DNA from: CAVSQX01 sp963730225
GTDB taxonomy: Bacteria > Planctomycetota > Phycisphaerae > Tepidisphaerales > Tepidisphaeraceae
NCBI GenBank assembly: GCA_963730225.1
Contig: CAVSQX010000004.1
Span: forward strand, 1,364,001 to 1,428,000
Length of the DNA: 64,000 nt
Direction: 5' to 3'
Part shown: piece by piece, positions 1 to 8,595 of the stretch
Position numbering within the stretch: the stretch's first letter is position 1
Layout: each line of letters starts with the position of its first letter
Program-made: the position numbers and the translations under genes
Notes under the pieces: generated by a model
Told to the model about the DNA's origin: nothing
The model's input: only the letters and a program-made list of their open reading frames with translations
Databases searched by the model: none

Positions 1-38
1 GCTGTTCCGACGTTTTCGGACAGAGATGGTGCGGTACC

Positions 39-848
39 ATGTCGGGGCTGTATCTCGGGCGTAGCCGCCTCCAAGGTCTTTTCGCTTCCTCCCAGCAATC
101 CGTCGTAGACCGACTGATCCATGGCAATCACAGTATACCGGAAATCGCCGCGCTCAAGGCGTTGCTGATTGAGCGGAACGCGGTTTTCGATAAAGCCGAT
201 CGCCAGGTTACATGGACGCTTCAGGAACTTTACCGGCAAATCGTCGATGATCTCACCCTTGCCGACGACGGATGCCCGCCTGGATTGGACTCATCTGCAA
301 AGGCCATGGACTATCCCCTCGAAATGTGGGTGGGCGGGACGATCTTCTCTTTGGCCAACAACGGATTCCTCGTGCAGGTGCGCGATGCGAAGTCAGAGAT
401 TCACAATCCAGCGATGATGTGCAATTTTGGCGGCGCTTGTCGAGCCGATGAGCCGCCGTCGGAAACATATCAACGTGAAATGCACGAGGAATTACTCGGC
501 GCGGACATCTTACACGAATCATTTGTAGACATTTTGCGTGTATATCCCGTGCAAGTGCGCTGGGGCTGCGTTCTGCGTGTTGTCCTCGAAATGATCGTTC
601 CGCGGACTCCTCCAGGATTGCGAATCGGCGAGGGCGTGGGTTTCACTATCATCGACGCCGCGAAAGTTGCCGCTGCGGCGGGCATAACACCGTTGTCACG
701 GGAAGATATGCAGCTCTCCCTTGCAAAGGGAAATCCGGTACTTCGATATACGACAGCGATCGAGAGCGCGCTTGAGCAAAAGTGGGGTCTCGGACTGGAC
801 GGTGGCATATTCGGCGGCGAGAGCGATGAGCCGTTTGACCAATATTGA
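39..848 (+). CDS. NUDIX-like protein, start uncertain
   Basis: A 269-residue frame that stays open to the left edge of the window, so the true start may lie upstream. Residues around 130-155 carry a near-canonical Nudix box: G, five residues, E, seven residues, then REMHEELLG, matching GX5EX7REUXEE. The usual glycine after EE is displaced by one or two positions. Nudix enzymes hydrolyse nucleoside diphosphates linked to another moiety; the substrate cannot be read here. The roughly 130 residues before the box are not recognised. The next features are relics of mobile-element genes, so this gene may be island cargo. The fold call is moderately secure; activity is untested. Confidence 0.6.
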   Translation: MSGLYLGRSRLQGLFASSQQSVVDRLIHGNHSIPEIAALKALLIERNAVFDKADRQVTWTLQELYRQIVDDLTLADDGCPPGLDSSAKAMDYPLEMWVGGTIFSLANNGFLVQVRDAKSEIHNPAMMCNFGGACRADEPPSETYQREMHEELLGADILHESFVDILRVYPVQVRWGCVLRVVLEMIVPRTPPGLRIGEGVGFTIIDAAKVAAAAGITPLSREDMQLSLAKGNPVLRYTTAIESALEQKWGLGLDGGIFGGESDEPFDQY

Positions 849-857
849 AGGCGCGAA

Positions 858-1046
858 TTAGAAAAATCGCCGCCGCGTCCATCGCTCGATCTTGTCCTCA
901 ATAACGAGGCGCGGTGTAGCGTATTTCTCGCGTGAACGGCTGATCGGCTTGTCGGGATTCGTCTTTTTACAGTCGCACCGTCGGAAGTGTCTGGCAGATG
1001 AAGGCCCCGCAATCTTGCTTGCCCAACTAGTAAAAGTGGCCAGCAC
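858..1046 (-). pseudogene. C-terminal remnant of a VirD4/TraD-like coupling ATPase
   Basis: The last 28 or so residues of this short frame (SRSREKYATPRLVIEDKIER) are almost the same as the C-terminus of the intact ATPase at 35,879-37,324 (SREKYATPRSVIEGKIER). Just upstream, a neighbouring frame reads FICQTLP, resembling FRAKTLPP in the intact copy, so one frameshift separates the two blocks. No ATPase motifs remain. This is a relic of a second conjugation-type gene, and it links the left end of the window to the 36-39 kb region. Confidence 0.65.
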
Positions 1047-1085
1047 TCTTCCATATTGCTCCGGATTCGCTTAGCTTTTTTAGTC

Positions 1086-1115
1086 CATAAAAAAGAGCGA
1101 CCACTCGATCGCTCT
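1086..1115 (-). terminator. Rho-independent terminator
   Basis: Read on the minus strand, AGAGCGA and TCGCTCT form a 7-bp stem with an 8-nt loop, followed by a run of six T. It lies directly after the stop of the minus-strand Toprim fragment (1,123), where a terminator is expected. Confidence 0.7.
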
Positions 1116-1122
1116 ATGCCTT

Positions 1123-1545
1123 TCATTGAAACATCGCCACGAAGTCATCCGGTTCAAAGCCCGTCGGCTGTTTATCCGGCGGAAGCTGTACCCAGCGAAT
1201 GAAGCGGTGGGGCGAGACACGGTAGAGGGCGCTTTTGGCGCACTCTGTTCCTGCCTCGTTTCCGTCCGGCATAAGCCACACTTTCCCATCCGGCTTCACG
1301 AGATCAACGATCATTTTCCCTTGAGCTTCGGAGCAGTCGGCGCCCATCAAAGCCACGACATTGCGACATTCAGCGGCCCACAAATGCCACGTTGCCGGAA
1401 ACCCTTCGACCACAAACAGGTGATCCACCGGCCCCTTGATCCGATGCGCGTTATATAACAGCAACGACTTCCGAAACTCCAGCAGTGTACCGTCTCGCTT
1501 TCGGGTGCCCGGGAAAAGATACTTCGGACATTTCTCGCTTACCAT
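1123..1545 (-). pseudogene. Toprim-domain primase fragment, 5'-truncated
   Basis: This is the C-terminal part of a primase-like protein. VVEGF followed by VWLMPDGNEAG is a Toprim signature: the acidic EG and the DxD-like strand that bind metal, with the second motif degenerate (DGN in place of D-x-D). The frame stays open upstream past the listed ATG to about 1,605, reading GDGRITKDEM in the same frame. It then runs into the IS5 transposase remnant, so the zinc-finger and polymerase parts are missing. A terminator follows the stop. Related Toprim proteins occur in plasmids and integrative elements. It is distinct from the primase-helicase in the Rhs-associated units. Confidence 0.65.
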
Positions 1546-1596
1546 TTCATCCTTGGTGATCCGGCCATCCCCTTGATCGTGTTTTGCACACCCGGC

Positions 1597-1987
1597 AACG
1601 TTCGTGATGACACGCCGTTCATCGCCATGCTCGACACGATGCCACCGGTGAAGATGCCGGCTGGTTCACCGCGCGTACAAACCCCAAAGAGTGGTCGGTG
1701 ATGCCGCCTATGGTCAGGTGTTCATCATCCCGCAGGTGATCCAACGACGGGTGGTGCCATTGCTGGCTCCGCGGTCCGCGCCGGGTCATCCTGTGAAACA
1801 CGGCAGCGGATTGGGCCACGTGCGATATGTCGTCGAGCGAACGATCGCTTGGCTCGGCAGCTTCCGCCGAATCGAGCGATGTTACGAACGCACCGGTCAA
1901 GCTTGGCAGGCGTTCAACGAACTCGCCTGCTGCGTGATCTGCGCCGGGAAACTTCGCAGACTCAATCAGCGGAGAATGGTGGCGTGA
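1597..1987 (+). pseudogene. IS5-family transposase remnant
   Basis: The frame from 1,597 reads NVRDDTPFIAMLDTMPP, and the frame from 1,691 reads VVGDAAYG and ends with RYVVERTIAWLGSFRRIERC. These are typical DDE motifs of IS5-type transposases: the second D in GDAAYG, and the E in the VERTI...W block. A frameshift near 1,675-1,690 separates the pieces, and the N-terminal half is gone. The remnant abuts a truncated primase on the left and a truncated Rhs tip on the right. The sequence just beyond it (about 2,000-2,025) may be the element's terminal repeat, but only one end is visible. Confidence 0.7.
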
Positions 1988-2002
1988 AGGTACCATTTGA
2001 GG

Positions 2003-2089
2003 TTATGAAACCGGCTCTAAACCGAAGTCGTGTCCGCTGGGATCGTCGTTCATTACCGGGTCCGCCCCGGCATAGAGGTATTTGTGGAG
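2003..2089 (-). pseudogene. Displaced Rhs tip 1, truncated
   Basis: From the 14-bp junction sequence the minus strand reads LHKYLYAGADPVMNDDPSGH, then a few residues to a stop. This is the conserved end of the Rhs core (compare LHKYLYASANPVNRIDPSGH in the long rhs gene), but almost no tip follows. The last residues may be encoded by the end of the IS5 remnant. It is the innermost and presumably oldest displaced tip of the array. It has no start codon of its own and would be translated only as a fusion to an Rhs core. Confidence 0.6.
2076..2089 (-). repeat. Rhs core/tip junction site, copy 1 (candidate att core)
   Basis: CTCCACAAATACCT on the minus strand, identical at 10,063-10,076 and 17,145-17,158. 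In all three it encodes LHKYL in the same frame. At this copy and the second copy, the sequence on the unit side is the non-coding left end of the unit; at the third copy it is the real Rhs core. Confidence 0.7.
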
Positions 2090-2813
2090 TTAGTTGAGTC
2101 CGACACGCATTCGTACCAACGTCCGCCGCAATCCTGACGCCTTCCAGCAGTTGCGGAAGAACAATTGCCGACGTGATCGGTGCGCACAATGTTGCGCGCC
2201 CAGAGGCAGGTTTCGGCTTAGCTCCGGAGGTTCCAAGTTGTCAAAGAGCAACCGACCGGAGCATTGTAACCGCCGGTCCAGCGCCGCAACAGCTTTCCTT
2301 TTTAGCCGCTTCAATCTGCTGCCAATGTGCGCAGGATGGCGCAGCGGTTCGCACCAGGAAGGCGGCTAAGGAGGGGTGGTAGCTGCTTCTCTGCGCGCAC
2401 GAGATGCGCGCAGTTGGTCCCTTTGATTCAGCAGCTAAAAAGAGAAGAAGGAAGTTTGAAGATGGAGTGCAAGGTAAAAGGAAGCGAGGCGGTGTTGTTG
2501 CAATTGCCGGGAGTATCAGCGGATGCAGCGACTTGCCCACTGCTGGACCGACTCACTTTTGACTCGCTCGCTCCGCAAGCTCCAGCCGGATCGTCAGTTG
2601 GAGCAGTCAGAAAGAGTAGTAATGAAGGAGGGCAAGATAAAAGGAACCAAGGTGCGCTTTTTGTAAGTCACTGTCTCGCCATGACCTGGCGCAACCTGTG
2701 ACCTTGGGACACAAGGTGTTTGCACCTTGCGCGGCAGCGGAGGGATTCGCAAGTCCCGCCAGAGCCGGAAGTTGACGCAGCCGGTGGACCCACTGGGTTT
2801 CCAGTGGGCAGGT
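2090..2813. other. Non-coding left end of unit 1
   Basis: No convincing protein gene. The short frames here match no family I recognise and overlap one another. The stretch is identical in unit 2 (10,077-10,800). It holds three copies of the dispersed motif (2,295-2,312 reversed, 2,359-2,379, 2,429-2,451) and an 8-bp perfect hairpin (CCCACTGG/CCAGTGGG, 2,789-2,808) beside the integrase stop. It could hold recombinase arm sites or an RNA; neither is shown. Confidence 0.5.
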
Positions 2814-3919
2814 TCATCCATCGTCGCCGCCGTCATCTTTATCACCCAGGATGTTGTCGAGGGCGCGCACGTCTGGCGGCGGATCGGGCGCGCTGGTGGC
2901 GTCAGTCGGCGGCGCTTTCGGCGGTGGTGATCCGGGCCGCTTGAGCATCCCGGACGGATGCGTGGCGGCGTGAACCTGCTGCAGGTTGCGGATGCCGACG
3001 TGCGTGTAAATCTGCGTCGTGGACAGATCGGCGTGGCCGAGCATCGCCTGGATGTAGCGGATGTCCGCGCCGCCTTCGAGCATCAGCGTCGCCATCGTGT
3101 GGCGGAAGACGTGGCACGCGCCGCGCTTGCCGCCGGGGAGTTTTGCCTTTTCCACGTAGTCCCGCGCCAGTTGGGTCATGCTGTCAGGCGTGAACGGCTC
3201 GCCGGCGTTGGTCAAAAACAGCGTGTCCTCGCGCGGCGGCGCGAGCAGCGGGCGCACGTCGGCCAGGTACTTGTTCAACCACAGCACGGCGCGCTCGCCG
3301 ACCGGAACGAACCGGTCCTTGTGCCACTTGCCATCGCGCACCATGACCGTCGCCCGCTCCAGGTCCACGTCATAGAGCTTGAGGTGAACCACTTCCAGCC
3401 GGCGCAGACCCGTTGAGTAGAACGTCTCCAGGATGGCGCGATCGCGCACGCCCAGCGCGGTGTTGGCGTCGGCTCCATTGATGATCTGGTCCACTTCCGA
3501 AGCCGTCAGGATGTGCTTGGGCAAGCTGCGATTCAGCCGCGGCATGTCCAGTTCCGACGCCGGGTTGAACAGGATGTAGTTCTCCCGCGCCAGCCATTTG
3601 AACCAACTCTTGATCGGTGACAGGTGGGTGTACTGGCTGTGGAACGTCAGCGGTTTGCCATCAGGATTGCGGTAGTGGTAGAGCCAACGCTGATACCGGT
3701 CGATGATCGGTTTGGTCACGTCGCCGGGCGCACGATGGCGCGGTCCTCGCACCACTTGATGAAGTAGTTGAGGTAGACCGTGCGGCCCTCGATCGTGCGC
3801 GGGGAGTAGTTGCGCACGGCAATGTGTTCCAGATAGCGGTCGCGCATCGCCGCCATGCCGCGCGGGTCGGTGGGATCGCCGACGACTGGAGCAGGCTTGC
3901 GCCGTCCTTTACGCGCCAT
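2814..3919 (-). pseudogene. Tyrosine recombinase of unit 1, frameshifted
   Basis: The same protein as the intact recombinase at 10,801-11,907, but split in two frames (3,716-3,919 and 2,814-3,755). The cause is one missing G in a G4 run near 3,726. The catalytic domain lies wholly in the downstream frame, with the R, K, HxxR, H and Y positions kept, but it lacks the N-terminal arm-binding part. The break could be real or a homopolymer sequencing error. It overlaps the end of the primase-helicase gene by 11 bp, as in unit 2. Confidence 0.85.
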
Positions 3920-6900
3920 GATGCACCCCCTTGCCGTTGCCGTTGGAGGAGGCAGCTAAAGAAGGAAGTGGGTACGACGTACCGTTACGATACGATTCAT
4001 CGGAAGTCCCCGCCTGCGCCGTGATTTTGGCGGGTTGTGCGCTGGAAGCGGGTTTGAGCCTGTGATTGCCGGGAGATTCGGCGCTTTCGGGTGCGCACGA
4101 ACCCCCCGCAATGGGGGCACTTTGGATGCTCGAACCACCCTCGAACTGCCCGTTTTGATGCTCGAACTTTTCGACGTAGGCATGGTTTTGGAGGGTTTCA
4201 GTGTCGATCAGGCCCAGGGTGAACGGCTTGCCGTCAGCGCCTTCGCCGCCGTAGACCAGCTCGTACACGAACGATTGCCCGCGTCCGCCCCGGTGGGTCA
4301 GGACGTACTCCAGGTCCACCAGCTTTTGCAGATGCGTGCGCACCTGGAAGTCGCTCCACCCCACATGCCGGCGCACGTCCCGGCGCGTGAAGCGGTAATC
4401 GCTCCGCAGCATCTTGAGCCGTTTGCACTCATCGGTGGTGTGTGCATCGAGCATCACCAGCAAGCGCCGAGTCTGCGGCGCGAGCTCGTCCAGCGACCGC
4501 CCCAACACTTCATGCGTCAGCTTGTTGGCGATCACCACATCCGCCGGCGTGACTTCGATGTACTCCATGAACTGTCCGCTGGCGGGTGGATGCTCGATGG
4601 TCTGATGCGGCCGCTGGTATTGATGCAGCAGCGCGACGGTGCGAATGAGCGTCAGGTATTTGACGTGGTCCCGCCGGCTGCGCGTGCGCGCGTCCAGGAA
4701 CGTCAGCTTTTCCGCGAACGGGTTGGCGACCAGCACCGGCTTGATTAACCGCTGCGCGTCGCGGTGCAGTTTCAACACCGCCGCACGATCGCGATGTTCC
4801 AGAAGGCCCGACAAGGTTTGCCGGCGGCGCTGCATGATGTGGATGGCGCGGGTCTGCTCGCGCTCCTCGTTGACGCTCAGCACCAGGCAGCGGTTCAAAA
4901 GCTCCTCGTCAATCTCGGCGGCCGTCGTCGTCAGGAAGATCATCACCGGACCCTCGACGCGGTACTCCTGCGTCACCAGCCGGCCCGTCTGCGGGTCTTT
5001 ACCCGTGCTGGCAATCGTCAACTCGCCTTCGGATTGCAAGAGTTTTAAGGCGTAGCTGGCGCGCTCTGCGCCTTCTTCCTCGACGATGGCCAGCACCTTG
5101 TGCTTGAGGTCCGACTCCTGCATGTAGAACAACGATTGCCCGGTCATCGCGCTGAACTTGGTCACTTCCTCCGGCGGCAGCATCGCCAGCACCGCTTCCA
5201 TCAGACTGCTTTTGCCGGCGGCGCTGGACGACTGGACGACCACCGCCAGCGGTTGCTCCAGCTTGCGGCTGGTCGCCGCCAGGTAGCCGGTCAGCTTGTT
5301 GGTCGCTTCGCCCACCACGCCGCAGCGCTCGAAGTCCGCCAGGATGCGGTCCAGCAGATCGGGCGATTGCAACAACGCCAATGCCGCGGCGCGATCGGCA
5401 TCGGTCAGCGCCGGCGTCTTGTCTTTCGGCTTCAAGGCTTCGTTGACCTGCGCCTCTTGCAGTTCTTCCAGCTTGAGCAGCACACGCCCCAGGTCCGTCT
5501 TGATGGTGTTCTCATCCGCGCCCAGTTCCCGCGCGACTTCACTGATGAACAGCTTGCGGTTGCGGGCCGCGTACAGGTCCAGGGTATCGACGTGGAAGCT
5601 GTCGCCGCGGCTGGCCAGCACGTTTACCTTCATCGCATCAAACCCCAGGTTCTTCTCTAAACCCCGGACCCGGTACGCGCCGGTCGCCCAGGTTGATGAC
5701 AATCTCCTGCCCGTTCACTTCCGCCGGTGGAGATTCGCGCGGCAACGGTGGGATCACCAACGCCGGCGACGGTTCGGAGTCAGCAGCTAAAGAAGAAGGT
5801 GGCGGCGGTGATGCGGATGATTCAGTTGCGGCAGGTGATGCCGGCGGCGCGGGATCAACAGAAGGTGAGCACGCCGACGTGTTGGTTGTTTCTTCTTTAA
5901 TCGCTTCGTCTGCTGCCGGCAATGGAGATGGCGTTGATGACGACGCCGGCACGGCCACATCAGGCAACGCCGGCGACGTGGATCGTTGTGGCGGCGCGCC
6001 CTTGCCGAGCCACAGCGCCTTGCGCACCACCAGGTCCAGACTCTTGCTCGCCGGCGTCAGCTTCAGCGCGTACTCGTTGGCGTCCATCCCTTTGGGGAAC
6101 TGCACGCGGAAGCACTCCAACCCTTCGGCGCTCAGATGCGGGTACAACTTCTCCGTTGCCTCCTTGCCGGCGTCGTCCCGGTCATACGCGATCAGAACGC
6201 GCTGGGTGCCGCAGCGTTTCATCGCCGCCAGGTGATCGGGAGTAAAGCCGTTGGTTCCGTAGCTGCACGTCACGTTGCGGAACCCCGCGCACCAGAACGT
6301 CAGCGCGTCGATGATCGACTCGCACAGAATCACTTCCTCATTGGCGGCAAGTGACGATTCATTCCACACGCCCTTGTGCCGGCCGCGCAGGTACAGGTGA
6401 ACGGGGAGACCCTTGGCCTGCGGGCCGATCTTCCGCCCGTACATCTCCGTCACATGCCCGCTGGCCAGGTCAATGATGGGGAACACCACGCAGCCGTTGA
6501 AGTGCTCGCGGCCCGTGGCGCGGTACAAGCCCAACTTTTCCAGCCGCTCGCGGATCTCGAGTCCCGCCTTGCGCTGCTTGTTGGGCAATCGCAGCCCCAG
6601 GGTCCGGTCGGCGTAGCCGAGCCTGAATCGTTCAATCGCTTCGGCGCTGCCAATGCCGCGCTTTTGCAGGTACGCCAGCGCATCCGGCGTTTGCTTCAAC
6701 CGCTGGTGATAGTAGTCGGTCACCTGGAGCAGCAGCGCCCGATCATCGGCGTCGAACGCGATCGGCGCGGCCAATCGCTTTGGCAACGAAGAAGGCGCGG
6801 CGCCGTCCCCCCGGTAACGACGCCCGCGCCAGTAATCTCTCTCAACACCTCGACGGCATGACGGAACCCCACCTTGCGCGTCCGCATGATCCAGTCGATC

Positions 6901-7130
6901 GCGCTGCCCCCGACGCCGCACGCCCCCAGGCAATGCCAGAGCGACGGCTTGCCATCTTTGCCCGGAGTCACCACCAGCGAGGGCGTGCGGTCGTCGTGCA
7001 GCGGACAGCGCCCGATCAGATCGCCGCCCGCCCCGTGCGGCGCGAGTTCCACGCCGCTTGCCCGCACCAACCCCGCCAGGTCGGTCTCGCGCTTCAATCG
7101 CTCAATCTCATCGTCGGGGATGCGGGCCAT
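3909..7130 (-). pseudogene. CHC2-Toprim primase/ATPase of unit 1, frameshifted
   Basis: One long replication protein read in three frames: 6,720-7,130 (zinc finger), 5,638-6,933 (primase and Toprim) and 3,909-5,702 (ATPase and C-terminus). The N-terminus MARIPDDEIERLKRETDL is chosen because GGAAGG precedes it and unit 2 starts at the same place. CHC2 residues are C42, H45, C67 and C71. Toprim motifs are ILCESIIDAL and LIAYDRDDAG. A Pro/Ala-rich linker with SSLAA follows, then a Walker-A-like SSSAAGKSSL, an acidic LAIVEEEGAE strand and a probable winged-helix end. Frameshifts sit near 6,800 (G3 to G2 against unit 2) and 5,680. It probably primes and unwinds element DNA; the helicase role is inferred. 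Confidence 0.75.
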
Positions 7131-7270
7131 GGCTTTTGCCTTCCTTCCGTGGAACCCTGTCAAGAGGAAGCAGAAGATTTTTTTGAACTTGTCTCGACCC
7201 GGATTACTGATCTAGAGTATATACGTTTAACTGGTATACACAAGTGGCGGGCTTTCAGAGGAGTTTTCAG
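7131..7270. promoter_or_regulatory. Divergent control region, unit 1
   Basis: AT-rich gap between the divergent primase-helicase and XRE genes. It contains GAGTATATACGTTTAACTGG and a following GGTATACAC, which resemble GAGTATCCGTATTAACGTAT in unit 2 at the same place. GTAT/ATAC repeats of this kind are candidate operators for the adjacent XRE protein. No clean -35/-10 pair is assigned. Confidence 0.4.
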
Positions 7271-7663
7271 ATGGACCTTACAATCGACGCCGCAATGCCT
7301 CGAAGCAAACATCCTCCGGCCACCGAGTTCGCGCGCCGACTCATCGCCGCACGCACGGCGCACGGATTGACCCAGGTGCAACTCGCCGAGTTGACCCGTT
7401 CCACCCAGCGCAATATCTCCTATTACGAGACGGGCGCCGGCTATCCACCCGCCACCGCCATCGCGGAGCTGGCCAACGTCCTGGACGTGTCGGCCGACCA
7501 ACTGTTGGGATTGCGCAACGGCAGGCCGCCGGCGGCCAAGAAGGAACAGGAAGACCCGCAACTGCGCCGTTTGTGGAAGAAGTTCCAGCAGGTTGCGCGC
7601 CTGCCCGACAAGGACCAGCGCGCCGTCATCCGGCTCATCAACTCGCTGGCCAAGGCGTCTTGA
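7271..7663 (+). CDS. XRE-family regulator of unit 1
   Basis: A 130-residue protein starting at ATG 7,271, preceded by AGAGGAG at good spacing. Residues 20-75 form a Cro/C1-type helix-turn-helix: FARRLIAARTAHGLTQVQLA, then STQRNISYYETG and LANVLDVSADQLLGL. The C-terminal half (RRLWKKFQQVARLPDKDQRA) is shared with the unit 2 copy and may mediate dimerisation. It is divergent from the primase-helicase and integrase genes, the place of an element repressor, so control of those genes and of itself is likely. It diverges more from its unit 2 counterpart than the integrase does. Confidence 0.85.
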   Translation: MDLTIDAAMPRSKHPPATEFARRLIAARTAHGLTQVQLAELTRSTQRNISYYETGAGYPPATAIAELANVLDVSADQLLGLRNGRPPAAKKEQEDPQLRRLWKKFQQVARLPDKDQRAVIRLINSLAKAS

Positions 7664-7680
7664 AGCGACTAAAGAAGAAG
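7664..7680 (+). repeat. Dispersed GCTAAAGAAGAAG motif (example)
   Basis: GAAGCGACTAAAGAAGAAG immediately after the XRE stop. Related copies lie at 2,295-2,312 (reverse), 2,359-2,379, 2,429-2,451, 3,951-3,970, 5,783-5,799, 5,889-5,907 (reverse), 13,780-13,797, 13,888-13,905 (reverse), 15,521-15,540 and 15,663-15,680, plus the duplicated positions in unit 2. I saw none from 17 to 64 kb. Confidence 0.6.
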
Positions 7681-7724
7681 CGGCCTATGATCCGGCGCGG
7701 TACAATCCATTAGCGAGGTGTTGA

Positions 7725-7956
7725 ATGTCTGATGAGATTATCCAAGGCGATTGGGACGATCTGGTGGCCCGCCACGATCTGCACGGCCGCAGGGTCCGCG
7801 TCATCGTTCTCGACGAACAGCGCCCCGATACAGACAACCCCTGGCTCAAGAGCCTGCGCCTGGGCCGACAGCCACAAACCTTTGGGTCAGGGGGGGCATT
7901 TGATTGACGACAGCCGCGAGAGCATCTACTCCGGGACGGTTGATGATCCTCGTTGA
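7725..7956 (+). pseudogene. VapB-like antitoxin, frameshifted
   Basis: The first 45 residues (from ATG 7,725 after a GAGGTG ribosome site) read MSDEIIQGDWDDLVARHD and HGRRVRVIVLD, like small antitoxins paired with PIN toxins. That frame ends early at 7,907. In the +1 frame the sequence continues WADSHKPLGQGG...DDSRESIYSG and stops at 7,956, overlapping the toxin start. An antitoxin C-terminus of this kind is common. A short deletion near 7,850-7,862 (SLR-LG in place of SLRAW) is therefore likely. If real, the toxin would lack a working partner. Confidence 0.6.
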
Positions 7957-8398
7957 CACCAACATTCCCCTGCGCATCGCACAGATCGGACACCCGCACC
8001 GTCAGCCCGCCCTTGATGCCCTGCAACTATTGACCCTGCGCGACCAGGAGCATTTTGCCATCGCGCCCCAAAGCCTCTACGAGATGTACGTCGTCCTCAC
8101 CCGGCCCGCCGGCGGCAACGGCTTTGGCTACACACCCCAGCAGGCCGTTGCCGAGATCGCCGCCGCCCGCGCCATCTTTGAGATTCTTCCCGAGACCGCG
8201 CAGGTCTATCCCACCTGGGAAGGGCTGATCGCCAAGCACTCCGTTGCCGGCAAGCAGGCCCACGACACCCGTCTGGTCGCGCTCATGATCCAGCACCGCG
8301 TCGCCAAGCTCCTCACCTTCAACGACGCCGACTTCCGCCGATTCACCGAGATCGAACCTCTCAACCCCTTCGATGTACTGACCATCCCAAGGGTTTGA
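7943..8398 (+). CDS. PIN-domain toxin, VapC-like
   Basis: A 151-residue PIN protein. The ATG at 7,943 is preferred over the upstream frame start because MILVDTN begins the domain exactly. The acidic residues of the metal-binding site are visible: D in VDTN, E in SLYEMYVVL, D in AHDTRL and D in FNDADF. Family members are ribonucleases that cut tRNA or rRNA when not bound by their antitoxin. It follows and overlaps the frameshifted antitoxin. Unit 2 has no such pair at this position, so the module was gained by unit 1 or lost from unit 2. It could stabilise the element. Confidence 0.85.
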   Translation: MILVDTNIPLRIAQIGHPHRQPALDALQLLTLRDQEHFAIAPQSLYEMYVVLTRPAGGNGFGYTPQQAVAEIAAARAIFEILPETAQVYPTWEGLIAKHSVAGKQAHDTRLVALMIQHRVAKLLTFNDADFRRFTEIEPLNPFDVLTIPRV

Positions 8399-8418
8399 TT
8401 GCGCACATCAGCACGCAA

Positions 8419-8566
8419 AAAGCGGCGCACAAAGAGCGACCTCGGCCTCGGCTCTGGAGCTATCAGGAAGTCGCCCTTGCGATCCATCGGATCAGCGTTG
8501 GCCCCCAGCGCTGCGCTCTTCCGTGAGGGCCGACGCCGACGCGACGGAGCTACAGGGACGATGGGG
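8419..8566. repeat. Conserved 150-bp block, copy 1
   Basis: Resembles 15,763-15,917 in unit 2. Both begin with AGCGGCGCACAAAGAGCG and end with CAGCGCTGCGCTCTT, CGTGAGGGCCG and ACGCCGACGCGACGG. The ends are inverted relatives of each other (CACAAAGAGCG against CGCTCTTTCGTG). The middle diverges. No open frame fits. It marks the border between the unit backbone and the tip/immunity cargo. Confidence 0.65.
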
Positions 8567-8595
8567 GCTCATTGTTAACTGTAATGATCGGCGTC

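Larger units (their letters stand above)
2077..4800. repeat. Long direct repeat, near-identical to 10,064-12,790
   Basis: About 2.7 kb that reads as identical to the second copy apart from two indels. One is a G missing near 3,726 that breaks the integrase here. The other is 2 extra bases near 12,671 in the second copy. Beyond about 4,800/12,790 single-base differences become frequent. The repeat begins exactly at the Rhs junction sequence and covers the non-coding end, the integrase and the C-terminal third of the primase-helicase. Confidence 0.85.

Noticed and set aside
2789..2808. CCCACTGG/CCAGTGGG hairpin as a terminator for the integrase
   Set aside because: The stem is perfect, but no T run follows on the minus strand, so I list it only as a hairpin.
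2094..2845. Short frames on both strands at the left end of unit 1
   Set aside because: They overlap one another, have no recognisable domains, and are conserved only because the DNA is duplicated. I treat the region as non-coding.
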